From positions 1 to 22,272 of the forward strand of contig CAYNFX010000024.1 of the NCBI GenBank assembly GCA_964396555.1: a DNA stretch of 22,272 nt, read 5' to 3'. Both the position numbers and the translations under genes were made by a program. Shown here piece after piece: positions 1 through 7,934 of the stretch. The notes beneath the pieces were generated by a model. That model was not told where the DNA came from and searched no databases. It worked only from the letters and a program-made list of their open reading frames with translations. The stretch is from Geofilum sp964396555 (lineage in GTDB: Bacteria; Bacteroidota; Bacteroidia; Bacteroidales; Marinilabiliaceae). Position 1 is the stretch's first letter, and each line of letters starts with the position of its first letter.

Positions 1-314
1 TTGCCTATGTTCTTTCCCTTTGCATCACCTTTTTGATCAAGCTCAGCTGCTTGGAAATAGTAATTAGCAGCTTCAACGATCTTTTCGAGTCCAGCGCCCT
101 GCTTGTATTGTGCAGTAGCCAGTTTTGCAGCAACTATATAAGTTTTTGGCCATGTTTTTGTGGCCTCATTAACCATTGCCTCATTAATCCTTTCCTGAGC
201 TGTTGTAAGGTCTCCATTGTCTATCATAGTAGATGCAATCGTAACTTTACCTTTCTGGGAAAAGGCTGATGCTGCAACAATTACTGCGAACAATAGTAAA
301 ATAATCCTTTTCAT
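1..314 (-). CDS. Secreted TPR-like protein, N-terminal part only
   Basis: The first 104 codons are visible; the gene runs off the left edge. The ATG is at 312-314 and is followed by a clear Sec signal peptide (MKRIILLLFAVIVAASAFSQ), so the product is exported to the periplasm or outer membrane. The mature part is helical, with Ala/Tyr-rich repeats such as TYIVAAKLATAQYKQG and EAANYYFQAAELD. These read as tetratricopeptide helices, which mediate protein-protein contacts. It lies 60 bp downstream of gyrA on the same strand with no visible terminator between, so co-transcription is likely. A TPR protein behind gyrA is an arrangement I recall from other Bacteroidota. The precise function is unknown. 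Confidence 0.8.
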   Translation of the reverse strand, partial: MKRIILLLFAVIVAASAFSQKGKVTIASTMIDNGDLTTAQERINEAMVNEATKTWPKTYIVAAKLATAQYKQGAGLEKIVEAANYYFQAAELDQKGDAKGKNIG

Positions 315-374
315 TTCCTGTTGTTTTTGTTTGTAATAATAAAATTACATCGATTTAATAAATAATCATCCGTT

Positions 375-2897
375 TTATTCAATATTATCATCTTCAGGCA
401 CATCAATTTCTGGCTGTTCACTTTCAGATGATTCAAACATTTCATTTTCGATGCGTTCAGATACAACCTTTGTCACTGAGGCTATTGCATCCTGTTTTTT
501 ATCAAGGTTAATAAGCCTTACTCCCTGAGTGGTACGACCGGTTATCCTAAGATCAGCTACTGCGACCCTGATAGTGACTCCTGACTTGTTAATAATCATC
601 AGGTCATTGTCTTCAGTAACATTCTTAATATCAATCAGATCCCCTGTTTTGTCGCTGATCTTCATTGTTTTGACGCCCTTTCCTCCTCTGTTGGTAACCC
701 TGTAGTCATCAAGTTTGGAACGTTTTCCGTAACCTTTTTCCGAAACTACAAGAATATCATCTTCTGGATCCTTGACACAAATCATGCCAACTACTTCGTC
801 GCCTTCATCCAGGGCAATACCCTTGACTCCCTGGCCAGTCCTTCCAATAGCCCTTATCACAGACTCATTAAACCTAATGGCACGGCCTTTACCAGTTGCC
901 ATCAATATCTCATTTGAGCCATTTGTTAGCCTAGCACTCAGAAGTTCGTCATCCTCCTTGATAGTAATTGCAATAACTCCGTTTTGTCTTGGTCTGCTAT
1001 AATCAGCCAGAGGAGACTTTTTGATGATACCCTTCTTCGTTCCCATCACTATGTAGTGTGAGTTGACGAAATCAACATCTTCTGCAAGTCTCTTAACTCG
1101 CATAAAGGCCTTGACAGTATCGTCAGGTTCAATATTTATAAGGTTTTGGATTGCCCTTCCCTTTGAATTCTTAGAACCTTCAGGGATTTCATAGACCTTG
1201 AGCCAGTAGCAGCGTCCTTTCTTTGTGAAGAACAAGAGCGTTGCATGCATAGATGCAGGATAGATTTGTTCTATGAAATCGTCATCACGGGTTGATGAAC
1301 CTTTGGAGCCCACCCCTCCCCTGTTTTGTGTCTTAAACTCAGACAAAGGAGTCCTCTTGATATAACCCATGCGCGAGATGGTTATAATCATTTCATCATC
1401 TGCGTAAAAATCTTCAGGATTGAACTCTTCAGAAGAATAAACAATGTCAGTTCTTCTGCCTTCGCTGTATTTCGCTTTTATTTCAATCAGTTCATTCTTG
1501 ATAACCTCCATACGCAAATGTACATTGGCAAGAATATCCTTAAGTCGCGCTATTTCACCAAGCAGGTTATTGTACTCATCACGAAGTTTATCCTGTTCAA
1601 GACCTGTCAACTGACGAAGTCGCATCTCAACAATTGCACGAGCCTGTATATCAGAGAGCTTGAAGGTTTCTATAAGCTTATCCTTAGCCTCATCAGGAGT
1701 TTGAGCAGCCCTGATTATCCTTATAACTTCATCAATATGATCAGATGCAATAATTAGTCCTTCAAGTATATGAGCTCTTTTCTCAGCCTGGTCAAGTTCA
1801 AACTGGGTACGACGTGTAACAACCTCGTGCCTGTGATCAACAAAGTTTGAAATAAGGTTTTTGAGGTTAAGCATCATCGGACGTCCCTTAACAAGCGCAA
1901 TGTTGTTAACGCCAAAGGACGATTGCAACGCTGTAAACTTGTATAGGTGATTGAGTACCACGTTTGCGATCGCATCCTTTTTCAGGTCGATCACAATACG
2001 CATTCCTTCACGGTCAGACTCATCATTGACGTTGGAGATACCTTCAATCTTTTTATCATTCACAAGGTCGGCGATCTTCATAATTAATTCCGCCTTGTTG
2101 ACCATGTATGGTATTTCTCTGATGACAATCTTTTCCCGTCCGTGTCCGTCAGTTTCGACCTCGCTTTTTGCTCTTATAACTATCCTGCCCCTACCGGTTT
2201 CATAGCATTCCCTAACCCCTTCATAACCATAGATAGTACCTCCTGTTGGGAAGTCAGGAGCCTTGATTATCTTAATAAGTTCAGGTATTTCGATCTCAGT
2301 ATTGTCAATATAGGCAATAATGGCATTAACAGTGTCAACAAGGTTGTGTGGTGCCATATTTGTTGCCATACCCACGGCAATACCAGAAGCACCATTGATA
2401 AGCAGAAGTGGTACTCTGGTAGGCAGAACAGTCGGTTCTTTCAGAGAATCATCGAAGTTCATCTGGAAGTCGACAGTATCCTTTTCTATATCAAGCAGAG
2501 TCTCTTCAGCCAGTTTGTTAAGTCTGGCCTCAGTATAACGCATTGCAGCAGGGCTGTCACCGTCAATGGATCCAAAGTTACCCTGCCCGTCAACCAGTGG
2601 GTATCTCATTGCCCAGGTTTGGGCAAGGCGAACCATTGCATAATATACTGAAGAGTCGCCGTGCGGGTGAAACTTACCAAGCACCTCACCCACAATACGT
2701 GCAGATTTTTTATAAGGCTTATTAGAACCCACCCCTAGTTCGTGCATTCCAAACAGTACCCGTCTGTGAACGGGTTTCAAACCGTCGCGAACATCAGGTA
2801 ATGCCCGGGAGACTATAACCGACATCGAGTAATCGATGTAGGATGCTTTCATCTCCTCTTCGATGTTAACCTTAATTATTCTTTCTTCTTCAATCAT
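375..2897 (-). CDS. gyrA: DNA gyrase subunit A
   Basis: This is the catalytic DNA-breakage subunit of type II topoisomerase GyrA2GyrB2, which introduces negative supercoils. The 840-residue length is normal for the family. The winged-helix/tower breakage domain covers about residues 8-490, with the catalytic Tyr121 in AAMRYTEARL. The quinolone-determining region HPHGDSSVYYAM is at 77-88. The C-terminal beta-pinwheel (about 500-810) carries a GyrA box, QNRGGVG at 524-530, and a second related motif, TNRGGKG at 735-741. The last 25 residues form an acidic tail. The GyrA box, rather than its absence as in ParC, argues for gyrase over topoisomerase IV. The ATG at 2895-2897 has no Shine-Dalgarno sequence, as usual in Bacteroidota. 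A terminator-like hairpin lies about 33 nt upstream of the start. Confidence 0.97.
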   Translation of the reverse strand: MIEEERIIKVNIEEEMKASYIDYSMSVIVSRALPDVRDGLKPVHRRVLFGMHELGVGSNKPYKKSARIVGEVLGKFHPHGDSSVYYAMVRLAQTWAMRYPLVDGQGNFGSIDGDSPAAMRYTEARLNKLAEETLLDIEKDTVDFQMNFDDSLKEPTVLPTRVPLLLINGASGIAVGMATNMAPHNLVDTVNAIIAYIDNTEIEIPELIKIIKAPDFPTGGTIYGYEGVRECYETGRGRIVIRAKSEVETDGHGREKIVIREIPYMVNKAELIMKIADLVNDKKIEGISNVNDESDREGMRIVIDLKKDAIANVVLNHLYKFTALQSSFGVNNIALVKGRPMMLNLKNLISNFVDHRHEVVTRRTQFELDQAEKRAHILEGLIIASDHIDEVIRIIRAAQTPDEAKDKLIETFKLSDIQARAIVEMRLRQLTGLEQDKLRDEYNNLLGEIARLKDILANVHLRMEVIKNELIEIKAKYSEGRRTDIVYSSEEFNPEDFYADDEMIITISRMGYIKRTPLSEFKTQNRGGVGSKGSSTRDDDFIEQIYPASMHATLLFFTKKGRCYWLKVYEIPEGSKNSKGRAIQNLINIEPDDTVKAFMRVKRLAEDVDFVNSHYIVMGTKKGIIKKSPLADYSRPRQNGVIAITIKEDDELLSARLTNGSNEILMATGKGRAIRFNESVIRAIGRTGQGVKGIALDEGDEVVGMICVKDPEDDILVVSEKGYGKRSKLDDYRVTNRGGKGVKTMKISDKTGDLIDIKNVTEDNDLMIINKSGVTIRVAVADLRITGRTTQGVRLINLDKKQDAIASVTKVVSERIENEMFESSESEQPEIDVPEDDNIE

Positions 2898-2929
2898 TAT
2901 ATTTATATTGTTTGATGAATCATGAACAA

Positions 2930-2957
2930 AAAAAAGGTCATAAAACCGACCTTTTTT
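2930..2957. terminator. Terminator-like hairpin in the gyrA leader
   Basis: A perfect 10-bp inverted repeat (AAAAAAGGTC / GACCTTTTTT) with an 8-nt loop. On the minus strand it is followed by eight T residues, the form of an intrinsic terminator. It lies 33 nt upstream of gyrA, in a region between divergent genes where no annotated gene needs terminating. It could attenuate gyrA, end a short RNA, or block divergent antisense transcription. The structure is seen; the role is inferred. Confidence 0.5.
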
Positions 2958-3132
2958 AATATCGCTAAATTAATGATAAAATGCCGAATTTTAAAATCGT
3001 GGCGACCTAATTGTAAGCTATTTTTAGCAATATTAATCTCCCTTTTCTTCAGGATTTGAGGAGGATGGGTGATGAACCAAAATATCCTTTTTCGGTTTAT
3101 CTGATTAAGTGGGATAATTGCGTAAAATATAG

Positions 3133-3140
3133 TACTTTTG
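3133..3140 (+). promoter_or_regulatory. Putative -7 box for clpC (TACTTTTG)
   Basis: Exact match to the Bacteroidota TAnnTTTG -7 consensus, ending 52 nt before the clpC ATG. A convincing -33 TTTG box at the usual spacing is not visible, so the assignment is moderate. Confidence 0.4.
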
Positions 3141-3152
3141 AAGAGTTTTTCA

Positions 3153-3167
3153 ACAGTGTTTCACTGT
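3153..3167. promoter_or_regulatory. Palindrome in the clpC leader (ACAGTG-TTT-CACTGT)
   Basis: A perfect 6-bp inverted repeat with a 3-nt spacer, lying 12 nt after the putative -7 box and 25 nt before the clpC ATG. It is placed where a repressor operator or a 5'-UTR stem could act. No regulator is identified. Confidence 0.35.
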
Positions 3168-3192
3168 ACGTATAATAGATTTTGTTGACTGT

Positions 3193-5736
3193 ATGGAATT
3201 AAACTATTCATCAAGGGTTAGAGACGCAATATCCCACAGCAGGGAGGAAGCTCTGCGACTTGGCAACCTGTTCATAGCTCCTGAACATATTATGCTGGGG
3301 CTGATGGCACAGCCCGGTGGGCACGCTGTAAGGCTGATGGAAAAGATGAATGTGGACCTGGATCACCTTCGTGAGGCTATCGAGGACAAGATAAAAGGCC
3401 CAAAATCCTTAGAGCATGAAGGAGATTTACCGCTCTTGAAATCTACTGAACAGATTCTTAAACTTGTTTACCTTGAAGCAAAGGCCCATAAAAATGATAA
3501 GATTACGACGGTGCATCTATTACTGGCCTTGTTGCGAGATACAAACAGTACAATTGCACAGATTATGGAAAGCTATAATGTAAGATACGAATCATTAAAG
3601 AGTGTCCTGACAAAGCAGGATCCTATCGCAAGGTCTCAGATGCCTGACGATGACGATCAGGATAGTCCTTTTGGCGGCAGTCCGTCAGAAGGTTCCAAGC
3701 CATCAGGTGCTAAAGGTCAGAGTGAGACACCAGTATTGGACAACTTTGGTATAGACATTACTAAAGCAGCCGAGGAAGGCCGTCTTGACCCTATAGTAGG
3801 TCGTGAAAAGGAAATTGAGCGTCTTGCACAGATCCTTAGCCGTCGCAAAAAGAACAACCCTGTACTTATTGGAGAGCCTGGTGTAGGAAAATCAGCTATT
3901 GCTGAAGGTTTGGCACTGAGGATAATCGAACGCAAAGTTTCCCGTGTGCTTTTTGGAAAAAGGGTTGTCACCCTTGACCTTGCATCAATTGTTGCCGGAA
4001 CCAAGTATAGAGGCCAGTTTGAAGAACGGATTAAGGCAATATTGAATGAGCTTTCCAGGAACCCACACATAATTCTGTTTATCGACGAAATCCACACAAT
4101 TGTCGGAGCTGGAGGTGCTACTGGTTCGCTGGATGCTGCAAATATGCTAAAGCCTGCCCTTGCCCGCGGTGAGATTCAATGTATTGGTGCTACAACCCTT
4201 GATGAATACCGTCAACATATAGAAAAAGACGGTGCTTTGGAGCGTCGTTTCCAAAAAGTCATGGTTGAACCAACAACACCTGAGGAGACTTTTGAAATTC
4301 TAAACAACATAAGGGCCAAGTATGAGGATCACCATAATGTGACTTATACACCAGAGGCTATTGATGCATGTGTAAAACTTACTGAGCGTTATATTTCAGA
4401 CCGACATCTTCCAGACAAGGCTATAGATGCTCTGGATGAAGCCGGTTCACGTGTACATATTTCCAACATAGTAGTTCCCGAGTCCATCCTTAAGCTAGAA
4501 AAGCAGATTGAAGAAGTAAAGGAAAACAAGATAAAGGCCGTAAAGGCACAGAACTTCGAATTGGCAGCCAGTTTCAGGGACAAGGAAAAGAACATTCAGG
4601 ACGAGCTGGAACGCACTAAGCAAAAATGGGAAGAAGAGCTACAACAACACAGAGAAGTAGTTGATGCAGAGAAGGTAGCTGAGGTTGTTGCAATGATGAC
4701 CGGCATACCTGTACAAAGAATCGCACAGGCCGAGGGCTTTCGTCTTCTACAAATGGGTGAACAACTTAGAGGTAGGGTTATTGGTCAGGAAGATGCTATA
4801 CAAAAGGTTGTCAAAGCCATACAACGTAACCGCGCCGGACTTAAGGACCCAAACCGACCCATCGGTTCCTTTATATTCCTAGGTCCTACAGGTGTTGGAA
4901 AGACTCACCTTGCCAAGGTGCTTACACAATATCTGTTTGACACTCCAGATGCCCTGATTCGCATCGATATGAGCGAATACATGGAAAAGTTTAGTGTCTC
5001 ACGTCTTGTTGGAGCACCTCCTGGATATATCGGATATGAAGAAGGCGGACAGCTTACTGAGAAAGTACGTCGGCGCCCATACTCGGTTGTACTTCTTGAT
5101 GAAATTGAGAAGGCTCACCCGGATGTTTTCAATCTGATGCTTCAGGTTCTTGACGAAGGACGTCTGACAGATAGCCTTGGTCGTCGTGTTGACTTCAGGA
5201 ATACGATCATCATCATGACTTCCAATATTGGAACAAGGGAGTTGAAGGAATTTGGTCGTGGAGTTGGGTTTTCTACCCAGGCTGGAGGCCAGAATGATAA
5301 TGAAATGGCCAGAGGAATAATTGAGAAAGCTCTGAAAAAGGCATTTGCACCAGAATTTCTTAACCGTATTGATGATGTGATTATCTTTGGTAGCCTTTCT
5401 AAGGATGATATCCACAAGATAATTGATATCGAACTTGCCGGACTTTACAAAAGAGTTGAGAGCCTCGGTTATAAGCTTAATCTTACTGAGAATGCCAAGA
5501 ACTTCATTGTTTCGAAGGGCTATGATGCTCAATACGGAGCAAGGCCATTGAAACGGGCAATACAGAAGTACCTTGAAGATGAAATGGCAGAGGTAATAAT
5601 CCAGGCTTCAGTTTCTGAAGGCGATGAAATAGAAGTAGATTACGATGAGAAGGAAGAAAAGATCAAAACAAAGATAGTATCACACAAGACAAAAGGATCG
5701 GTCATCAAATCACAGGGACCAGAGAGTGTCAACTAG
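3193..5736 (+). CDS. clpC: ATP-dependent Clp protease ATP-binding subunit ClpC
   Basis: This is a cytoplasmic AAA+ unfoldase that feeds proteins to the ClpP peptidase. The 847 residues show the full ClpC order. Two N-domain repeats cover about 1-140. The first AAA module has Walker A GEPGVGKS (227-234) and Walker B FIDEI (296-300). A coiled middle region contains a UVR-like motif at about 435-470, which separates ClpC from ClpB. The second AAA module has Walker A GPTGVGKT (564-571) and Walker B LLDEIE (634-639). The ClpP-docking loop is VGF at 691-693. A Clp D2-small domain and a lysine-rich tail follow. The ATG at 3193 begins the conserved N-domain, so the start is firm. It is divergent from gyrA and monocistronic, ending at a strong terminator. 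No ctsR/mcsAB neighbours, as found in Firmicutes, are present. Confidence 0.96.
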   Translation: MELNYSSRVRDAISHSREEALRLGNLFIAPEHIMLGLMAQPGGHAVRLMEKMNVDLDHLREAIEDKIKGPKSLEHEGDLPLLKSTEQILKLVYLEAKAHKNDKITTVHLLLALLRDTNSTIAQIMESYNVRYESLKSVLTKQDPIARSQMPDDDDQDSPFGGSPSEGSKPSGAKGQSETPVLDNFGIDITKAAEEGRLDPIVGREKEIERLAQILSRRKKNNPVLIGEPGVGKSAIAEGLALRIIERKVSRVLFGKRVVTLDLASIVAGTKYRGQFEERIKAILNELSRNPHIILFIDEIHTIVGAGGATGSLDAANMLKPALARGEIQCIGATTLDEYRQHIEKDGALERRFQKVMVEPTTPEETFEILNNIRAKYEDHHNVTYTPEAIDACVKLTERYISDRHLPDKAIDALDEAGSRVHISNIVVPESILKLEKQIEEVKENKIKAVKAQNFELAASFRDKEKNIQDELERTKQKWEEELQQHREVVDAEKVAEVVAMMTGIPVQRIAQAEGFRLLQMGEQLRGRVIGQEDAIQKVVKAIQRNRAGLKDPNRPIGSFIFLGPTGVGKTHLAKVLTQYLFDTPDALIRIDMSEYMEKFSVSRLVGAPPGYIGYEEGGQLTEKVRRRPYSVVLLDEIEKAHPDVFNLMLQVLDEGRLTDSLGRRVDFRNTIIIMTSNIGTRELKEFGRGVGFSTQAGGQNDNEMARGIIEKALKKAFAPEFLNRIDDVIIFGSLSKDDIHKIIDIELAGLYKRVESLGYKLNLTENAKNFIVSKGYDAQYGARPLKRAIQKYLEDEMAEVIIQASVSEGDEIEVDYDEKEEKIKTKIVSHKTKGSVIKSQGPESVN

Positions 5737-5751
5737 GTTGTAAATATGGAT

Positions 5752-5787
5752 AAAAAAAGAGAGTGCCCTGTGGCACTCTCTTTTTTT
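5752..5787. terminator. Bidirectional intrinsic terminator between clpC and a TPR gene
   Basis: A perfect 16-bp stem (seven A, then GAGAGTGCC, pairing with GGCACTCTC and seven T) around a CTGT loop. The A/T flanks make it a terminator on both strands, serving clpC (+) and the convergent TPR gene (-). A weaker ATAAGGC/GCCTTAT hairpin at 5793-5815 follows it. Confidence 0.9.
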
Positions 5788-5832
5788 ATCGTATAAGGCC
5801 TTATTACAGCCTTATTTTAATAATTTACAGGA

Positions 5833-6471
5833 TTACTTAAGTCTGCTGTTGATTTCTCTTAGGGAAGCCTGAGCCTTTTCGTTGTCAGGATCAATCTCAA
5901 GTACCTTTTCAAACCATGGCTTAGCATCAGCAAAAGCATTGTTTGCACGAGCTGTAATCTCATCATATTGTTCAGGATCTGCACTAGCTGCAGAAGCAAG
6001 AATTTGAGCAGCCTGATTATATGGTTCTGCACCCTTCTTCAGATAATAAGTTGTTAGCATCTTCTTCATCTGAGCAAGTACTGAACTACTTTTGTAATCA
6101 TCAATTGCTTTGAGCAGAGTTTGTTCCATCTCCTCATCCCTATCAAGATTATTCAGAGAAGAAGCAATGTAATATGTTGAGAAATCGGCACGATATCCCA
6201 TATCAGCAGATTTCTTGTAGTATTCAAGAGCCTTCTCATGGTTGGAGATTCTTCGTGCTGCAGTTGCCAGATTAAATATCATTGAAGCATCCTGTGCCTC
6301 TTCTTCAGGCCATACTGCAAGAGCAGCCTCGAATTTCTCAACTGCTGCGGCAAAATCGTTCTTCCTCAACGCATCATTACCTTCATTCTTCAACTCAATA
6401 TAAGCTGTTTCAGTTTGAGCAAATGAAACTAAAGAAAACAGCATCATTCCCAGAAATGTTAAATACCTCAT
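5833..6471 (-). CDS. Secreted tetratricopeptide-repeat protein
   Basis: A 212-residue protein beginning with a Sec signal peptide (MRYLTFLGMMLFSLVSFAQ) and so likely periplasmic. The mature part has TPR units: GNDALRKNDFAAAVEKFEAAL at about 31-51, NLATAARRISNHEKALEYYKKS at about 68-89, and a C-terminal unit around WFEKVLEIDPDNEKAQASL. TPRs form helical scaffolds for protein contacts; no catalytic motif is present. The gene lies 113 bp downstream of thrC on the same strand with no obvious terminator in between. A weak TATTTTTA box on the minus strand at 6511-6518, about 40 nt before the ATG, suggests its own promoter. It converges on clpC. The partner and function are not recognisable. It is distinct in sequence from the TPR protein at the left edge. 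Confidence 0.85.
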   Translation of the reverse strand: MRYLTFLGMMLFSLVSFAQTETAYIELKNEGNDALRKNDFAAAVEKFEAALAVWPEEEAQDASMIFNLATAARRISNHEKALEYYKKSADMGYRADFSTYYIASSLNNLDRDEEMEQTLLKAIDDYKSSSVLAQMKKMLTTYYLKKGAEPYNQAAQILASAASADPEQYDEITARANNAFADAKPWFEKVLEIDPDNEKAQASLREINSRLK

Positions 6472-6584
6472 AATACAGTAGTTTTTATATCAAATTTCAC
6501 AAAAGCAGCGTAAAAATAGCACTTTTTAAACCAAAAGAAAAAATATGCTCAAAATATTAAAATGTATTAACAAGCAATTATCAA

Positions 6585-7892
6585 TCATCGTGCCACTATT
6601 TCTATACGCTTTTTCAAATCCTTGTATTCCGCAGGCATAACATCTCTACCCTTATCATCCGGTTTAGGAAAATCAATGGTATAACCAGCTTTTTCAAGTC
6701 CACCTGGAATAATATCATCTATTACTTCACCAAACTTAAACGGATGGGCAGTAGAAACAAACAGTGAAATTTCTGATTTATCAACCTGCCCTATTGCTGC
6801 AGTATAAGCGGCAGCTGTATGAGGGTCCATCAGATAACTGTATTTTCCAAAACCTTCACTAATAGCCTTTTTAATTTCAGCATCGCTAACCGAGAGTGAT
6901 ATCATCTCGGTCTTTATATCCTGAAGAGAATTGTTGTACAGCTCATACATCCTTGGGAAGTTACTTGGATCACCTACATCCATCGCATTGGCAAGCGTAA
7001 CTATAGTTTGATGCGGTTCATATACCCCTGATTTAAAGAAGCGGGGAACAACATCATTGGCATTCGTAGCAGCAACAAAACGCTTAACAGGAAGACCCAT
7101 TTTGTGGGCCAAAACTGCAGCCGTAATATTTCCAAAATTACCACTTGGTACTGTTATTACAGGATCCCCCTTCACTCCCATTGCCCTTAGCTGAGCATAG
7201 GCAAAGAAATAATATACCATCTGTGGAAGCAGGCGGCCTATATTAATAGAATTTGCAGAAGTCATGTAAGCAATCTTGCGAAGATCTTCATCACGGAATG
7301 CTTCCTTTACCAATCGCTGGCAATCATCAAAGCTTCCCTCCACTGCAATAGCATGGACATTGGCACCAGGAGAGGTAATCTGGTATTCCTGATACGGGCT
7401 TACCTTTCCTTTGGGATAGAGCACTATAACCTCTATACCCTCAACTTTGTGGAAGCCATTTGCCACAGCACCACCTGTATCCCCAGATGTAGCAGTAAGG
7501 ACCAGGAGCTTGCGATCCTCGTTTCTGTTAAAATATCCAAGTATACGTGACAGAAACCGTGCTCCCACATCCTTGAAAGCCTGTGTTGGTCCGTGAAAGA
7601 GTTCCAACACATACAGGTTTCCATCTATCTGCCTGACAGGAATTGGGAAATTAAAGCTCTCCCTTGTGATTGCCCTTAGTTCATCGTCCTTTATATCCTC
7701 ATCCATATAAGGTTTGAGAACACGGAATGCTATCTCAGGCAGATCGTAGGCTGCCATGTTTTCAATAAAATCCCTGTCAAGTTGAGGAATGCTCTCAGGC
7801 ATAAACAAACTACCGTCGGGAGCCAGTCCCTTGAAAAGCACCTCTTTTAGTGGAAACCTCTTATTTTTTGAAGCAAGACTTAAATATTTCAT
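6585..7892 (-). CDS. thrC: Threonine synthase
   Basis: This PLP enzyme converts O-phospho-L-homoserine to L-threonine and phosphate in the last step of threonine synthesis. The 435 residues carry the fold-type II signatures. The PLP-binding lysine is K107 in PTQAFKDVGARF, the phosphate-binding Ser/Gly loop is TSGDTGGAVANGF at about 135-147, and SGNFGNITAA is further along. The N-terminus (KYLSLASKNKRFPLKEVLFKGLAPDGSLFMP, shown here with its position at residues 2-32) is typical of the ThrC form found in E. coli and yeast-like lineages. The ATG at 7890-7892 is 42 bp after the stop of the upstream ApgM-like gene, so the two form an operon. That partner probably supplies its substrate. Confidence 0.96.
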   Translation of the reverse strand: MKYLSLASKNKRFPLKEVLFKGLAPDGSLFMPESIPQLDRDFIENMAAYDLPEIAFRVLKPYMDEDIKDDELRAITRESFNFPIPVRQIDGNLYVLELFHGPTQAFKDVGARFLSRILGYFNRNEDRKLLVLTATSGDTGGAVANGFHKVEGIEVIVLYPKGKVSPYQEYQITSPGANVHAIAVEGSFDDCQRLVKEAFRDEDLRKIAYMTSANSINIGRLLPQMVYYFFAYAQLRAMGVKGDPVITVPSGNFGNITAAVLAHKMGLPVKRFVAATNANDVVPRFFKSGVYEPHQTIVTLANAMDVGDPSNFPRMYELYNNSLQDIKTEMISLSVSDAEIKKAISEGFGKYSYLMDPHTAAAYTAAIGQVDKSEISLFVSTAHPFKFGEVIDDIIPGGLEKAGYTIDFPKPDDKGRDVMPAEYKDLKKRIEIVAR

Positions 7893-7934
7893 CTCAAGCT
7901 AATTATGCATTTTAATATTAGTTGTCAGTCACTC

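Noticed and set aside
4999..5532. 177-codon open frame on the minus strand
   Set aside because: It lies opposite the conserved second AAA module of clpC and shows no domain or start signal.
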